A DNA stretch of 64,000 nt from Clostridia bacterium (GCA_017936565.1 JAGBFG010000025.1:16529-80528); one strand, 5' to 3'; shown: positions 24,325 through 34,014, counted from the first letter of the stretch. Made by a program: numbers and translations. Notes: generated from the sequence alone by a model not told the origin.

Positions 24325-25573
24325 CGCTTTCCGATTGCTTTCCTTTCTGTCTTCTTTTAGCGGCGCCTTCTTCAATTCCTATGGTGTTGCCAAGCGTAGA
24401 ACCCAGCACCATAGCGCCGTGACCGTAACGGGAGCGAATGCCATCTACCGTATCCTCCAAGCGCGATGCCTTTTCCCGTTTTTCCACGTCCTCTTGATCG
24501 AAAAATCCAATCTGCTCGGTAAGGGTGTCCTTTCTTGCCAGGCTCATAGCCGTGATGGTCAGCATACGGATGGGACTACCCACAGAGAAGGACGATTCTA
24601 AAATTTCAAGAGCCTTGGCGGCTATCTCACGGGAAATGTCGGTGGGCGGAGAGATGGGCTTTTGACGCGAAAAGGTTTTGAGCATAGGCGTTTTCACCGT
24701 TACCGAAACAGTGCTACACACCATTCCCTGCTTGCGCAAGCGATAAGCCACGTCCTCGGACAAGCTGTAAAGCGCCAGCTTCCATTCGGCTTTTGTGGTG
24801 ATATCGTGGCGAAAGGTGATACCGTTTCCAACGCTTTTGGCATCCTCCTTCTGATAAATAGAGGCAACGGGGCTGTTTTCTTCCCCGTTGGCATAGGAAA
24901 ACAGCAAATCCCCCACCTTACCAAAGCGGCTTCTCAAAAAGGCGGGACTTGTCGCCGCCAATTCGCCGATGGTGCGAATATTGCAGGAAGCAAGAGAGAG
25001 CGCGGTCTGCTTTCCGATAAACAGAAGCGAATCCACAGGCAAGGGGTATACAATATCCTTATAATTTTCACGGCTTATGACCGTAACAGCGTCAGGCTTT
25101 TTATAGTCGCTTCCCAGCTTAGCAAAAATTTTATTAAAGGAAACGCCAACCGAAACGGTAATCCCAAGCTCTTCCTTCACCGCCTTGCGTATAGACTCGG
25201 CGATTTGGTAGCCGTCGCCGAACAAGGCGCGGCTATTGGTTACGTCAAGCCAGGCCTCGTCCATTCCGAAGGGCTCTACCAAATCGGTATACCGCTCATA
25301 AATGCGGCGGACCATTCCCGAAAAATAGGCATACTTTTCATAGTGAGGCGGAACAAGCACCAAATCCTTGCATTTTTGCTTGGCAGACCAAACGGTTTCC
25401 GCCGTCTTAATGCCGTATTGCTTGGCAAGCTCGTTTTTGGCTAATATAATGCCGTGTCTGGCTTCCACATCGCCCGCCACCGCCATCGGTACGTTTCGGT
25501 AGGAAGGATAGTCCACGCATTCAACCGAGGCAAAAAAGCTATTGCAGTCACAGTGCAGTATCGTTCTTTCCAT
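24311..25573 (-). CDS. dinB: Y-family DNA polymerase IV
   Basis: This 420-residue translesion polymerase starts ILHCDCNSFFASVE, which holds the first catalytic Asp. The palm carboxylates are in GMDEAWLDVT. GVSFNKIFAKLGSDYKKPD follows, then helix-hairpin-helix and little-finger domains. No clear beta-clamp binding peptide is obvious at the basic C-terminus. It lies 26 bp downstream of the histidine kinase. I saw no LexA/DinR box in the short upstream gap. Confidence 0.93.
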   Translation of the reverse strand: MERTILHCDCNSFFASVECVDYPSYRNVPMAVAGDVEARHGIILAKNELAKQYGIKTAETVWSAKQKCKDLVLVPPHYEKYAYFSGMVRRIYERYTDLVEPFGMDEAWLDVTNSRALFGDGYQIAESIRKAVKEELGITVSVGVSFNKIFAKLGSDYKKPDAVTVISRENYKDIVYPLPVDSLLFIGKQTALSLASCNIRTIGELAATSPAFLRSRFGKVGDLLFSYANGEENSPVASIYQKEDAKSVGNGITFRHDITTKAEWKLALYSLSEDVAYRLRKQGMVCSTVSVTVKTPMLKTFSRQKPISPPTDISREIAAKALEILESSFSVGSPIRMLTITAMSLARKDTLTEQIGFFDQEDVEKREKASRLEDTVDGIRSRYGHGAMVLGSTLGNTIGIEEGAAKRRQKGKQSESDDKK

Positions 25574-25599
25574 ATCCTTCCCTTCGCTTTATTTGAATT

Positions 25600-27051
25600 T
25601 TATTTTTCGGCAGACGGAAACGAGAGCGCAAAACGGCAGTATTTTCCATACTCGCTTGAAACGGAAATCTCTCCGTTATGAGACTCAACGAGGCTCTTCA
25701 CAATATAGAGCCCCAAGCCGACTCCGTTCTTATCTAACCCGCGGCTTTTATCGCTTTTATAGAATTTGTCAAAGACATAGGGTAAATCCTCCTCGGGAAT
25801 GCCCTGCCCCTCATTGTAGACCGAGAAAACGACTGTATCCTTCTCGCCCTTTTCAATATTGATTTGCAGTCTGCCCTTGGAAAAAGAAAACTTCAAGGCG
25901 TTCTCGCAAAGATTGTAAAGAACCTGATGCAGAGCATCCGCGTCCGCGGTTATATACAAGGAGTCCTCCTCTGCCTCAAAGGAAACGTCGAGCTCCTTTT
26001 CTTCGATTTGCGCCTCAAAGGAGATCAGAACCAGTCTTGCGGTTTCGCAAATGTTACAGGGGGCAAAGTGCAGCCTTCTCTCTCCCGACTCCAAACGGGA
26101 GATATCCAAAATCTGCGACACCAGACGCGAAAGACGGTGAATTTCAGAAGAAATCAAATTCAAATAATAGGGATGCTTTTCGGGGGGAATGGCGCCGCTG
26201 TTAATGCCTTCTATAAAGCCCGCGATGGACGTCATCGGCGTGCGCAAATCGTGAGAAACGTTGGCTAAAAAGGAATTACGCATTTTTTCCAATCTATCCA
26301 AGTCCTCTGCCATTTGATTGAAGGCGGAGGAAAGCTCTGCTATTTCATCCTGCCCAATGACATCGATACGGGAAGAAAAATTCCCCTTCGCGTAGGACTC
26401 GGCGGCATCACTCATACGCTTGATGGGGTCAACCATACGCTCCGTGATAAAATACACCGCAATCAAGGTTGCCAGCATCACCCAAATACAAGACATCAAA
26501 ACCGTTTGGGTTGTGGCGTCAAGCAGCTGTGCGCGGTTTGGCGAGATGGCAAAGACGAAGACAAAGCCATCGCTTTCTTCGCCGCCTTCATCGATATTGA
26601 TAGGAGAAAAGGACAAGGGGTATTTATCCTCTATCAGTATAGAGGATGCAGCATTTGGATTTCCCGCCTGCAAAAGCCAGACCTCTTCTAAAAATTCCTT
26701 ATTTATCTGATTTGGCACCTTATCCTCTACGTTTTGGGTTTTAAAAAGCACCAGCCCATCCGCACGCACAATAAAAGCGCCTGCTTCTTCAAGCCCTGCT
26801 ATATGCTCTTCTATTTCAGACGCCACCTTCTCATCCAACGATAAAAGCGCGGCAAACGGCTCGTCCTTTTCCGAAAAGGAAATTTCTACGGTGGCAGAAA
26901 ACAGCTTTGCTGTTTTATAGATATCGTCTGCCTTGTGCGTGTTTATATGCTCTGTTACGACAGAGGAAATGACTGTCGCTAAAATAAAAAGGCTAAAAAG
27001 AATAATCAACGAAAGCCAGGTCACAAATTTCAAAAAAACACTCTTAAACAT
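25600..27051 (-). CDS. membrane sensor histidine kinase (orphan)
   Basis: This is a 483-residue kinase. The layout is a transmembrane helix (about 10-32), an extracellular sensor of about 150 residues, a second transmembrane helix (VLMSCIWVMLATLIAVYF), HAMP, HisKA with the phospho-acceptor His in NVSHDLRTPMTS, and HATPase with NLCENALKF, GQGIPEEDL and GVGLGLYIV. The start at 27049-27051 follows GGGAGTTTCT. No response regulator is adjacent on either side; downstream lie dinB and a pseudouridine synthase. The signal it senses cannot be told. Confidence 0.93.
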   Translation of the reverse strand: MFKSVFLKFVTWLSLIILFSLFILATVISSVVTEHINTHKADDIYKTAKLFSATVEISFSEKDEPFAALLSLDEKVASEIEEHIAGLEEAGAFIVRADGLVLFKTQNVEDKVPNQINKEFLEEVWLLQAGNPNAASSILIEDKYPLSFSPINIDEGGEESDGFVFVFAISPNRAQLLDATTQTVLMSCIWVMLATLIAVYFITERMVDPIKRMSDAAESYAKGNFSSRIDVIGQDEIAELSSAFNQMAEDLDRLEKMRNSFLANVSHDLRTPMTSIAGFIEGINSGAIPPEKHPYYLNLISSEIHRLSRLVSQILDISRLESGERRLHFAPCNICETARLVLISFEAQIEEKELDVSFEAEEDSLYITADADALHQVLYNLCENALKFSFSKGRLQINIEKGEKDTVVFSVYNEGQGIPEEDLPYVFDKFYKSDKSRGLDKNGVGLGLYIVKSLVESHNGEISVSSEYGKYCRFALSFPSAEK

Positions 27052-27166
27052 AGAAACTCCCGTATCTCTCTTTTCTTTCCCCTTATTATACAACCTTTCC
27101 GCCTCTCTGTCAAGGAAGGAAAACAAAAACTTTCCATTAAAAAATATAAATAATTCAGAAAATCGG

Positions 27167-27195
27167 TTGACGGTTTTTGGGTTTTGTGCTATACT
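27167..27195 (+). promoter_or_regulatory. gltX promoter
   Basis: TTGACG (27167-27172), 17 bases, TATACT (27190-27195). The leader of about 90 bases shows no T-box motif. Confidence 0.8.
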
Positions 27196-27293
27196 GTATT
27201 GGTAAAAATATTTTGCCCGAAATAGCGGTCTTAAACCCCTTTTGAGCAAACAAAGGCGTTTTGTAACGCAACGAACAAGAAAGGTACTTTACT

Positions 27294-28745
27294 ATGGACA
27301 GAAATATTGTGACTCGCTTTGCACCCAGTCCTACGGGATATATGCACATCGGCAACCTGCGTACCGCGCTTTACTCCTTTTTAATTGCCAAGCACCAAGA
27401 CGGCTGCTTCATTTTGCGCATTGAGGACACGGACCGGGAAAGGCTGGTCGAGGGCGCTGAGGACGTGATAAAATCCACCTTAGCCACCACAAAATTAACC
27501 TATGACGAAGGTCCTGACGTTGGCGGCGAGCACGGTCCCTACGTGCAAAGTCAACGCAAGGAAATCTATATGGAATACGCCAAAAAGCTGGTAGAAAGCG
27601 GGCACGCCTACTACTGCTTCTGCACCAAGGAGCGCTTGGAGCAGCTGCACGAGGAAGACGCAACGGGCGGGTATGACCGCCATTGCCGCAATTTATCCAA
27701 GGAAGAGGTTGCGGAAAATCTGGCAAAGGGACTTCCCTTTGTTATCCGTCAAAAAATGCCCTTAGAGGGGCGCACGACCTATACCGACGCGGTTTTTGGT
27801 GAAATCGGCTGTGACAACGTTGAGCTGCAAGACCAAATCCTGATGAAGGCGGACGGATATCCCACCTATAACTTCTGCCACGTGATCGATGACTATTTGA
27901 TGGGTGTTACCCACGTTGTGCGCGGCAGCGAATACCTCACAAGCACCCCCAAATACGCCCTTCTTTACGATTCCTTCGGCTGGCCCCGTCCTATATACGT
28001 TCACCTCCCTCTTTTGATGGGAAAGAACGCTGACGGCAGCGTTTCCAAGCTTTCCAAGCGGCACGGCGCTGTGTCCTTCCAGGATTTAGTGGCAGACGGC
28101 TATCTGCCCGAGGCTATTATCAACTATATCGCGCTTTTGGGCTGGTGCCCCAAGGGTGAGGACGCGACAACGGAATTTTTCTCCTTAGAGGACTTGAAGA
28201 AGGTCTTTACCATCGAGGCGATTAACAAATCCCCCGCTGTTTTTGACTTTGACAAGCTTTTATGGTTCAACGGCGAATATATCAAAAAAATGGATAAGGA
28301 CACCTATCTTTCCTTGGCAAAGGAATTTGTTAACTTTTCCGTTCCCTCTTCCATTCAGTTAGACAAGCTGCTGCTTTTGTTGCAGGGGCGCATCGGTAAG
28401 CTTTCCGAAATTGCCGAAAAGGCAGCCTTTTTCCTTGCTCTTCCCGACTATGACAAGAGCCTTTTTGAAAACAAAAAGAACAAGGTCACCCCTGACCTTG
28501 CGCTTGCCGTTTTGCAGGAAGCCCTTCCCTTGCTTGAACAGCTGACCGTCTTTGACAACGACTCTATTTATAACGCGCTTTTACAGATTGCCGAGAAGCT
28601 CTCTTGCAAATCGGGCGCTGTTATGTGGAGTCTGCGCATCGCGGTTTCCGGTCTTGCGGTAACGCCGGGCGGCGCTACTGAAATTATGGAAGTCATCGGC
28701 AAGGAAGAAACCCTTCGCCGTATCGGTGTGGCATTAGCAAAATAA
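27294..28745 (+). CDS. gltX: glutamate--tRNA ligase
   Basis: GltX, 483 residues, charges tRNA-Glu, and in organisms lacking GlnRS also tRNA-Gln. It is a class I synthetase, with the HIGH-like HIGN motif in FAPSPTGYMHIGNLRTALY and the KMSKS equivalent in SKLSKRHGAVS. The zinc-type CFCTKE segment and the C-terminal anticodon-binding helical domain are present. The ATG follows an AAAGGTACTTTACT site. It leads a plus-strand run with an RpiR regulator 26 bp downstream. Confidence 0.97.
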   Translation: MDRNIVTRFAPSPTGYMHIGNLRTALYSFLIAKHQDGCFILRIEDTDRERLVEGAEDVIKSTLATTKLTYDEGPDVGGEHGPYVQSQRKEIYMEYAKKLVESGHAYYCFCTKERLEQLHEEDATGGYDRHCRNLSKEEVAENLAKGLPFVIRQKMPLEGRTTYTDAVFGEIGCDNVELQDQILMKADGYPTYNFCHVIDDYLMGVTHVVRGSEYLTSTPKYALLYDSFGWPRPIYVHLPLLMGKNADGSVSKLSKRHGAVSFQDLVADGYLPEAIINYIALLGWCPKGEDATTEFFSLEDLKKVFTIEAINKSPAVFDFDKLLWFNGEYIKKMDKDTYLSLAKEFVNFSVPSSIQLDKLLLLLQGRIGKLSEIAEKAAFFLALPDYDKSLFENKKNKVTPDLALAVLQEALPLLEQLTVFDNDSIYNALLQIAEKLSCKSGAVMWSLRIAVSGLAVTPGGATEIMEVIGKEETLRRIGVALAK

Positions 28746-28771
28746 CTTTTCGTACGAAAGGCAACAAACGG

Positions 28772-29635
28772 ATGGAAACGAAAAAAAGTATCGCGACATT
28801 GATTTCCGAAAAGATGTCCGCTTTTTCCAAGAGTCAAAAAAGAATAGCATCCGTCATTCTGGAAAACTACGACAAGGCCGCCTATATGACCGCGGCAAGG
28901 CTCGGGGAGCTTTGTGACGTTTCCGAATCTACCGTTGTGCGCTTTGCCATTGAGCTTGGCTATGACGGCTATCCCGAAATGCAGCACGCCGTCCAAGAGC
29001 TTGTGCGTACCAAGCTGACCCCCAAGCAACGCATAGAAATTACCGACATGCGCATTGGAAACGGCAATTTGCTTGACGCGATATTAAATGCCGACAGAGA
29101 GCGCATAAAATTCACCTTGGAGCATACGGACAGAAACGCCTTTGAGCAGGCAGTGGACACCTTGCTTGCCGCCAAGAATATTTATATTTTCGGCGCGCGC
29201 TCCTCTTCCTCGTTGGCAACCTTTTTGAATTTTAATTTGGAGCTTATTTTCGACAACGTGAAATCCATTCGCTCCTCTTCTTCCAGCGAGGTTTTTGAGC
29301 AAATTCTGCCCATTGAAAAGGGGGACGTTCTCTTTGCCATTTCCTTTCCTCGCTATTCCAAAAAAATCATCAACGCCGTAACCTATGCCAAGGAAGAGGG
29401 GGCAAGCGTCATTGCCCTGACCGACTCGCCGCTATCTCCCTTGTGTGAGCATGCGGACTGCGTTTTGACCGCACAGAGCGATATGGCGTCCTTTGTGGAC
29501 TCCTTGGTCGCACCCATGAGCATTCTGAACGCCATTTTGGTCGCCATAGCGCAACGGCGGCGGTCAGATATTATCACTCGTTTTGACAAATTGGAGCGTC
29601 TTTGGGATGAATTCGATGTCTACGAAAAGCACTAA
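28772..29635 (+). CDS. MurR/RpiR-family transcriptional regulator
   Basis: This is a 287-residue regulator. The N-terminal helix-turn-helix (LGELCDVSESTVVRFAIELG, about 45-65) and the C-terminal SIS sugar-phosphate-binding domain (FGARSSSSLATFLNF, ISFPRYSKK, ALTDSPLSPL) are clear. Relatives respond to phosphosugars such as MurNAc-6P. No sugar-use operon is adjacent, so the target is unknown. Its end overlaps the next gene by 20 bases. Confidence 0.92.
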   Translation: METKKSIATLISEKMSAFSKSQKRIASVILENYDKAAYMTAARLGELCDVSESTVVRFAIELGYDGYPEMQHAVQELVRTKLTPKQRIEITDMRIGNGNLLDAILNADRERIKFTLEHTDRNAFEQAVDTLLAAKNIYIFGARSSSSLATFLNFNLELIFDNVKSIRSSSSSEVFEQILPIEKGDVLFAISFPRYSKKIINAVTYAKEEGASVIALTDSPLSPLCEHADCVLTAQSDMASFVDSLVAPMSILNAILVAIAQRRRSDIITRFDKLERLWDEFDVYEKH

Positions 29636-30857
29636 ACAAATCGCCGTCATAGGCGCGGGGGCGGCAGGTATGGTAGCGGCAGGGGCGGCGCTTCAAAGCG
29701 GCGCTTCCGTCACTGTTTTTGAGCATAAGGACAGACCCTTGAAAAAGCTGCGCATTACGGGAAAGGGACGGTGTAACCTGACAAACGACTGCACGGTTCC
29801 CGAGTTTTTGAACAACGTCATTGCCAACCCCCGTTTTTTGTATACTGCCCTTTCTCATCTTTCTCCCGAGGATACGAAGGCTCTTTTTGAGGGCTTGGGC
29901 GTTCCCTTAAAGACAGAGAGAGGCAACCGCGTTTTTCCCTTATCGGACAAGGCGGCGGACATAGCAGAGGCTCTTATGCGCTATGCAAAGGGCGCTTTCC
30001 TTTGCTATGAAAGGGTGCAAGGTGTTTTAGTGGAAGAGGGACGCGTGCTTGGCGTTCTTACCTCTCAAAAACGCCTTTTTGATGCCGTTATTTTAGCCAC
30101 AGGTGGTCTTTCTTACCCATTGACAGGCTCTGATGGCTCGGGGCTTGCTATGGCAAGAGCGCTCGGTCACACCATTGTGCCGCCCGTTCCTTCCTTGGTG
30201 CCGATCACCTCTTCGGACGGCTCTTGCCCCGCTATGCAGGGGCTATCCCTTAAAAACGTGGGCTTGCGCATTGTAAACAAGGAAACCAGAAAGGTCTTGT
30301 ATCAGGACTTCGGGGAAATGATGTTTACCCATTTTGGCTTGACGGGACCTATGATACTCTCCGCCTCTGCTCATTTAAGAGGAATGGACCTTTCCGCGCT
30401 TGAAGCCTTGATCGATATGAAACCCGCGCTCGATGAAAAGACACTTGACCGCCGACTTCTTTCCGATTTTGAAAGGTTTTGCAACCGCAATTTCTCTCAC
30501 GCGCTTTCTGACCTTTTGCCCACAAAAATGATTCCTGTTATGATAGAAAGGGTCAATATCGCGCCTGACAAAAAGGTGAACCTCATTACAAAGGAAGAGC
30601 GAAAGCGACTTTTAGATACGATAAAGGCATTTCCTGTCAGCCTTGCGGGTTTTCGCCCGATATCCGAGGCAATCGTCACCTCAGGGGGTGTTTGCACGAA
30701 GGAAATCAACCCAAAAACGATGGCTTCCCGCCTTGTTGAAGGCTTGTATTTCGCGGGGGAAATGATTGACGTTGACGCTTATACGGGCGGCTTTAATTTG
30801 CAAATCGCGTTTTCCACAGGGCATTTAGCCGGAACCTCGGCTGCTTTGGCTGAATGA
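29616..30857 (+). CDS. HI0933/YhiN-family FAD-dependent flavoprotein
   Basis: This 413-residue flavoprotein has the dinucleotide motif GAGAAGMVAAGAA at the N-terminus, the family block KLRITGKGRCNLTN, and the C-terminal FAD-contact segment AGEMIDVDAYTGGFNLQIAFSTG. The reaction of this family is not established; some are annotated as aminoacetone oxidase. The start MSTKSTKQIAVIG (29616) overlaps the upstream regulator. ATG at 29607 is an alternative. Linkage to cmk and ispH-rpsA is common in Clostridia. Confidence 0.88.
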   Translation: MSTKSTKQIAVIGAGAAGMVAAGAALQSGASVTVFEHKDRPLKKLRITGKGRCNLTNDCTVPEFLNNVIANPRFLYTALSHLSPEDTKALFEGLGVPLKTERGNRVFPLSDKAADIAEALMRYAKGAFLCYERVQGVLVEEGRVLGVLTSQKRLFDAVILATGGLSYPLTGSDGSGLAMARALGHTIVPPVPSLVPITSSDGSCPAMQGLSLKNVGLRIVNKETRKVLYQDFGEMMFTHFGLTGPMILSASAHLRGMDLSALEALIDMKPALDEKTLDRRLLSDFERFCNRNFSHALSDLLPTKMIPVMIERVNIAPDKKVNLITKEERKRLLDTIKAFPVSLAGFRPISEAIVTSGGVCTKEINPKTMASRLVEGLYFAGEMIDVDAYTGGFNLQIAFSTGHLAGTSAALAE

Positions 30858-30900
30858 ATATACACTTGCTTGCCGCATAAGCGGCGGAACGGAGACTTTT

Positions 30901-31572
30901 ATGATTTATAAAATTGCACTTGACGGACCAAGCGGCGCAGGTAAAAGCACCCTCGCCAAAAACATTGCATCGGCGCTGAATATTGTTTATGTTGACACGG
31001 GCGCACTGTACCGCTCTGTTGGGCTTTATATGCAGAAAAACAGTATTCTGCCCGAAAATACGCAAGGGGTGATTGCTGCCTTGCCCAAGGTCAAGCTGCA
31101 AATGAAATTTTTGGATGGGACCCAGCATATATATCTTTGCGGCGAGGACGTGAAGGACAGCATTCGCACCCCCGAGATTTCCATGTATGCTTCCAAGGTT
31201 TCCGCCATTCCCGAGGTGCGCACATTTCTCTTAAACACCCAAAGGGATATTGCCAAAACAACCAGCGTCATTATGGACGGCAGAGATATCGGCACGGTTA
31301 TTTTTCCTGATGCCGATGTCAAAATTTTTCTGACCGCTTCCTTAGAGGCGCGGGCGCGCCGTCGCACAGAAGAATTGGCGCAAAAGGGGATTAACGAGCC
31401 CTATGAAAAGGTTTTGGCTGAAATGAAGGAAAGAGACAGCAATGACAGCACCCGAAAGGTCGCTCCCGCTGTTGCCGCCAAGGACGCTATTTTACTTGAC
31501 AATTCTGATTTTTCCTTGGAGCAAACCTTCCAAGCGGCGCTCTCCATCATCAAGAGCCGCCTTGCCCTTTAA
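30901..31572 (+). CDS. cmk: cytidylate kinase
   Basis: Cmk, 223 residues, phosphorylates CMP and dCMP. It has P-loop GPSGAGKSTLAKN near residue 9, YVDTGALYR, DGRDIGTVIFPDADVKIFL, and the lid ARARRRTEEL. The ATG follows GGAGACTTTT. It is 34 bp upstream of ispH-rpsA, the usual clostridial order, without the plsC gene sometimes found between. Confidence 0.97.
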   Translation: MIYKIALDGPSGAGKSTLAKNIASALNIVYVDTGALYRSVGLYMQKNSILPENTQGVIAALPKVKLQMKFLDGTQHIYLCGEDVKDSIRTPEISMYASKVSAIPEVRTFLLNTQRDIAKTTSVIMDGRDIGTVIFPDADVKIFLTASLEARARRRTEELAQKGINEPYEKVLAEMKERDSNDSTRKVAPAVAAKDAILLDNSDFSLEQTFQAALSIIKSRLAL

Positions 31573-31606
31573 CCGTTTATATCCATAAGAAAAGGAAAGG
31601 AATGAT

Positions 31607-33688
31607 ATGCGACAAGTAACCGTTGCCGCTCACGCCGGCTTTTGCTTCGGTGTGAAAAGAGCCACCCAATGCGTTGAGGATTTAATCAACACCTGTCGGG
31701 AAAATGCCGCAATCTACACCATCGGTCAGTTAATACACAACAAAACGTATACCGAGTATTTGGAGCAAAACGGCGTTTTTGCCATTTCTCTTCAAGAAAC
31801 CGAAGAGGCTGTTTTACGCGCCAAGGAAAAGGACACACCTATTATCTTCGTTATACGGGCGCACGGCATTCCCAAAGAGGACGAGGCGGCGCTTTACGCC
31901 TTAAAGCAAACGTATGACAAGGTGGACATTTTAGATATGACCTGTCCCTTTGTAAAGAAAATTCATCACATTGCGGAAAAAGAAACAAATGAGAGCACCT
32001 GCTTTATTTTGCTTGGCTCTCCCTCGCATCCCGAGGTAAAAGGAATTATGAGCTACACCCGTGGCGAAAAGTATGCTTTTCCCACGGCAGAGGAAGCAAA
32101 TGCCCTTCTTTCCATTCAGCAAAATAACGAAAAAGAAGTCATTTTAGCGGCGCAAACTACGCAAAATATCCAAGAATGGAAAAAGACGCAAAAATTTATC
32201 AAAAAACTATGTACAAATCCGAAAATTTTTGATACAATATGTGATGTTACAGAAAAGCGCCAAAGCGAAGCGGAGAATTTATCCTTGTCCTGTGACGCTA
32301 TGGTCGTGGTCGGGGGAGCAGACAGTTCCAACACGCGTAAGCTTTACGACATTTGTAAAGCCAACTGTCCTTGCACCGTTATGGTTGAATCGGCTTGTGA
32401 TTTGCCCAAGGATTTTCCCCCAAAGCATTCTACTCATGTCGGAATAGCTGCCGGTGCTTCCACACCGCACAGCATAATTATGGAGGTATATAAAGTCATG
32501 TCCGAAAATTTTGAACAACTGTTGGAAGAATCACTCAAAACTTTACATACAGGAGAAACCGTCACCGGTATTGTTACGGAAATTGGCAAAACCGAAGTCT
32601 ACCTTGACCTCGGCGCAAAAGTAACCGGCATTATCGCCTACGACCAAATCACCGACGAAGCAAACGTTGACTTAAACACCCTGTTCAAAGTTGGTGACGA
32701 GGTAAGAGCATTCGTCATTCGTGTTGAGGATGGCAAGGGTATCGCTACCCTGTCCAAGAAAAGAGTCGACAACGACGCTTCTTGGGAAAAAATCGTTGCT
32801 CTTTCCGAAAGCGGCGAGGCCGTTGAAGGAAAAATCGTGGATGCTATCAAGGGCGGTCTTTTGATTGCCGTTGAGGGTACTCGCGCATTTATTCCCGCAT
32901 CTCAATCTGATTTGGAAAAGGGCGCTGATCTGACTACCTTGGTCGGCACCACCCAAAAGGTTCGCATCATTGAGATTGACAAGCAGAAAAAGCGTGCTGT
33001 TGCTTCTATCCGCGCTATCAAGCGTGAGGAGCGCAAGGCAAAAGAGGCTGAAATCCGCGCAACTCTTGAAGTAGGTCAGCACTTCACCGGTACTGTTAAG
33101 ACCTTGGTTAACTACGGCGCTTTCGTTGATATCGGGGGCGTTGACGGTATGGTGCACAACACCGAGCTTTCCTGGAAGAAGATTAAGCATCCCTCCCAGG
33201 TTGTTTCCGTCGGTCAGCAGATTGAGGTCTTCATCAAGGAGTTAAGCGAAGACAAAACCCGCATTTCCCTTGGATACAAGACGCAGGAAATGGACGATTT
33301 CTATCAGTTCACCAAGGTTCATTCCGTTGGCGAGGTTATGGAAGCCAAGATTGTCAGCCTTACTCCCTTCGGCGCTTTTGCCGAGGTTGCTCCCGGGGTG
33401 GACGGTTTGATTCACATTTCCAAGATTTCCTTGGATAAAATCAACTCTCCCGAAGAGGTTCTTTCTGTCGGTCAGGTCGTTACCGTTAAAATCACAGCTA
33501 TTGACGAAGAAAACAGAAGACTCTCCCTTTCCATCCGCGCTCTGTTGGAAGAGGCGCGCCGTGAGGAAGAAAGAGCCGCCTACGAGCAGGAAAAGGCAGA
33601 AAGACTTGCCGAAAGAAAGGCAGCCGAGGAAGAAGAGGCAGCTCTTCGCGCCGAGATGGCTCCTTACATCGTTAAGACCATTAACTGA
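31607..33688 (+). CDS. ispH: bifunctional HMBPP reductase IspH and ribosomal protein S1
   Basis: This 693-residue fusion has an IspH part (1-290), the last enzyme of the MEP pathway, making IPP and DMAPP with a 4Fe-4S cluster. The three cluster Cys are in GFCFGVKR (13), DMTCPF (113) and TICDVTEKRQ (212). The RpsA part (298-693) has four S1 RNA-binding domains beginning near 315, 402, 487 and 575, and a Glu-rich tail. Such fusions are known in Clostridia. An ATG at 32498 (MSENFEQLLEES), preceded by GGAGG at 32482-32486, could give free S1 as well. The gene is followed by a strong terminator. Confidence 0.95.
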   Translation: MRQVTVAAHAGFCFGVKRATQCVEDLINTCRENAAIYTIGQLIHNKTYTEYLEQNGVFAISLQETEEAVLRAKEKDTPIIFVIRAHGIPKEDEAALYALKQTYDKVDILDMTCPFVKKIHHIAEKETNESTCFILLGSPSHPEVKGIMSYTRGEKYAFPTAEEANALLSIQQNNEKEVILAAQTTQNIQEWKKTQKFIKKLCTNPKIFDTICDVTEKRQSEAENLSLSCDAMVVVGGADSSNTRKLYDICKANCPCTVMVESACDLPKDFPPKHSTHVGIAAGASTPHSIIMEVYKVMSENFEQLLEESLKTLHTGETVTGIVTEIGKTEVYLDLGAKVTGIIAYDQITDEANVDLNTLFKVGDEVRAFVIRVEDGKGIATLSKKRVDNDASWEKIVALSESGEAVEGKIVDAIKGGLLIAVEGTRAFIPASQSDLEKGADLTTLVGTTQKVRIIEIDKQKKRAVASIRAIKREERKAKEAEIRATLEVGQHFTGTVKTLVNYGAFVDIGGVDGMVHNTELSWKKIKHPSQVVSVGQQIEVFIKELSEDKTRISLGYKTQEMDDFYQFTKVHSVGEVMEAKIVSLTPFGAFAEVAPGVDGLIHISKISLDKINSPEEVLSVGQVVTVKITAIDEENRRLSLSIRALLEEARREEERAAYEQEKAERLAERKAAEEEEAALRAEMAPYIVKTIN

Positions 33689-33700
33689 TTTTTCATCATA

Positions 33701-33733
33701 AAAAAGCAAACGCCGAAGCGTTTGCTTTTTTTC
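33701..33733 (+). terminator. terminator of the gltX-to-ispH run
   Basis: AAAAAGCAAACGC at 33701-33713 pairs with its inverse around a CGAA loop and is followed by a long T-run. It is only 12 bases past the stop. Confidence 0.92.
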
Positions 33734-33738
33734 TTTTT

Positions 33739-34014
33739 TTATTCGGGCTTTCGCAAGCCCTTCTCTTCGAGCATTTTCTGCTCAATATAGCGAACTGCTC
33801 TTTCAATAGACCAACCGTCGTTTACTACGTAGCTTGTAGCGCGGTTACCTATGCTCTGCGCTTCCTTTTGGGTAAATACGTCATCAATCTCGCAGGACTG
33901 ACTGTACGTGCCCTCAGGAAAGGGCTCTGTCCGACAAATCAGGGAGCAGGAATTATATCCCACGCGGCTGTTATCCATAAAGGTGCTGCCACCGTCCGCA
34001 AAATAAATTTTCAT
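33739..34014 (-). CDS. small protein of unknown function downstream of fba
   Basis: This 91-residue soluble protein begins MKIYFADGGSTFMDNS. It contains three Cys (SCSLICRTEP, SQSCEID), a DDVFTQKEAQSIGNRATSYV segment, and a C-terminal helix ERAVRYIEQKMLEEKG. I do not recognise a family. The start at 34012-34014 follows AAAGGATGGATTATAT. The reading can extend to 34119, but that would run through the fba terminator. It stands between two terminators and may have its own weak promoter. Confidence 0.6.
   Translation of the reverse strand: MKIYFADGGSTFMDNSRVGYNSCSLICRTEPFPEGTYSQSCEIDDVFTQKEAQSIGNRATSYVVNDGWSIERAVRYIEQKMLEEKGLRKPE

Noticed and set aside
27196-27293. T-box leader in front of gltX
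   Set aside because: The leader is only about 90 bases and lacks the T-box core and a terminator/antiterminator pair.
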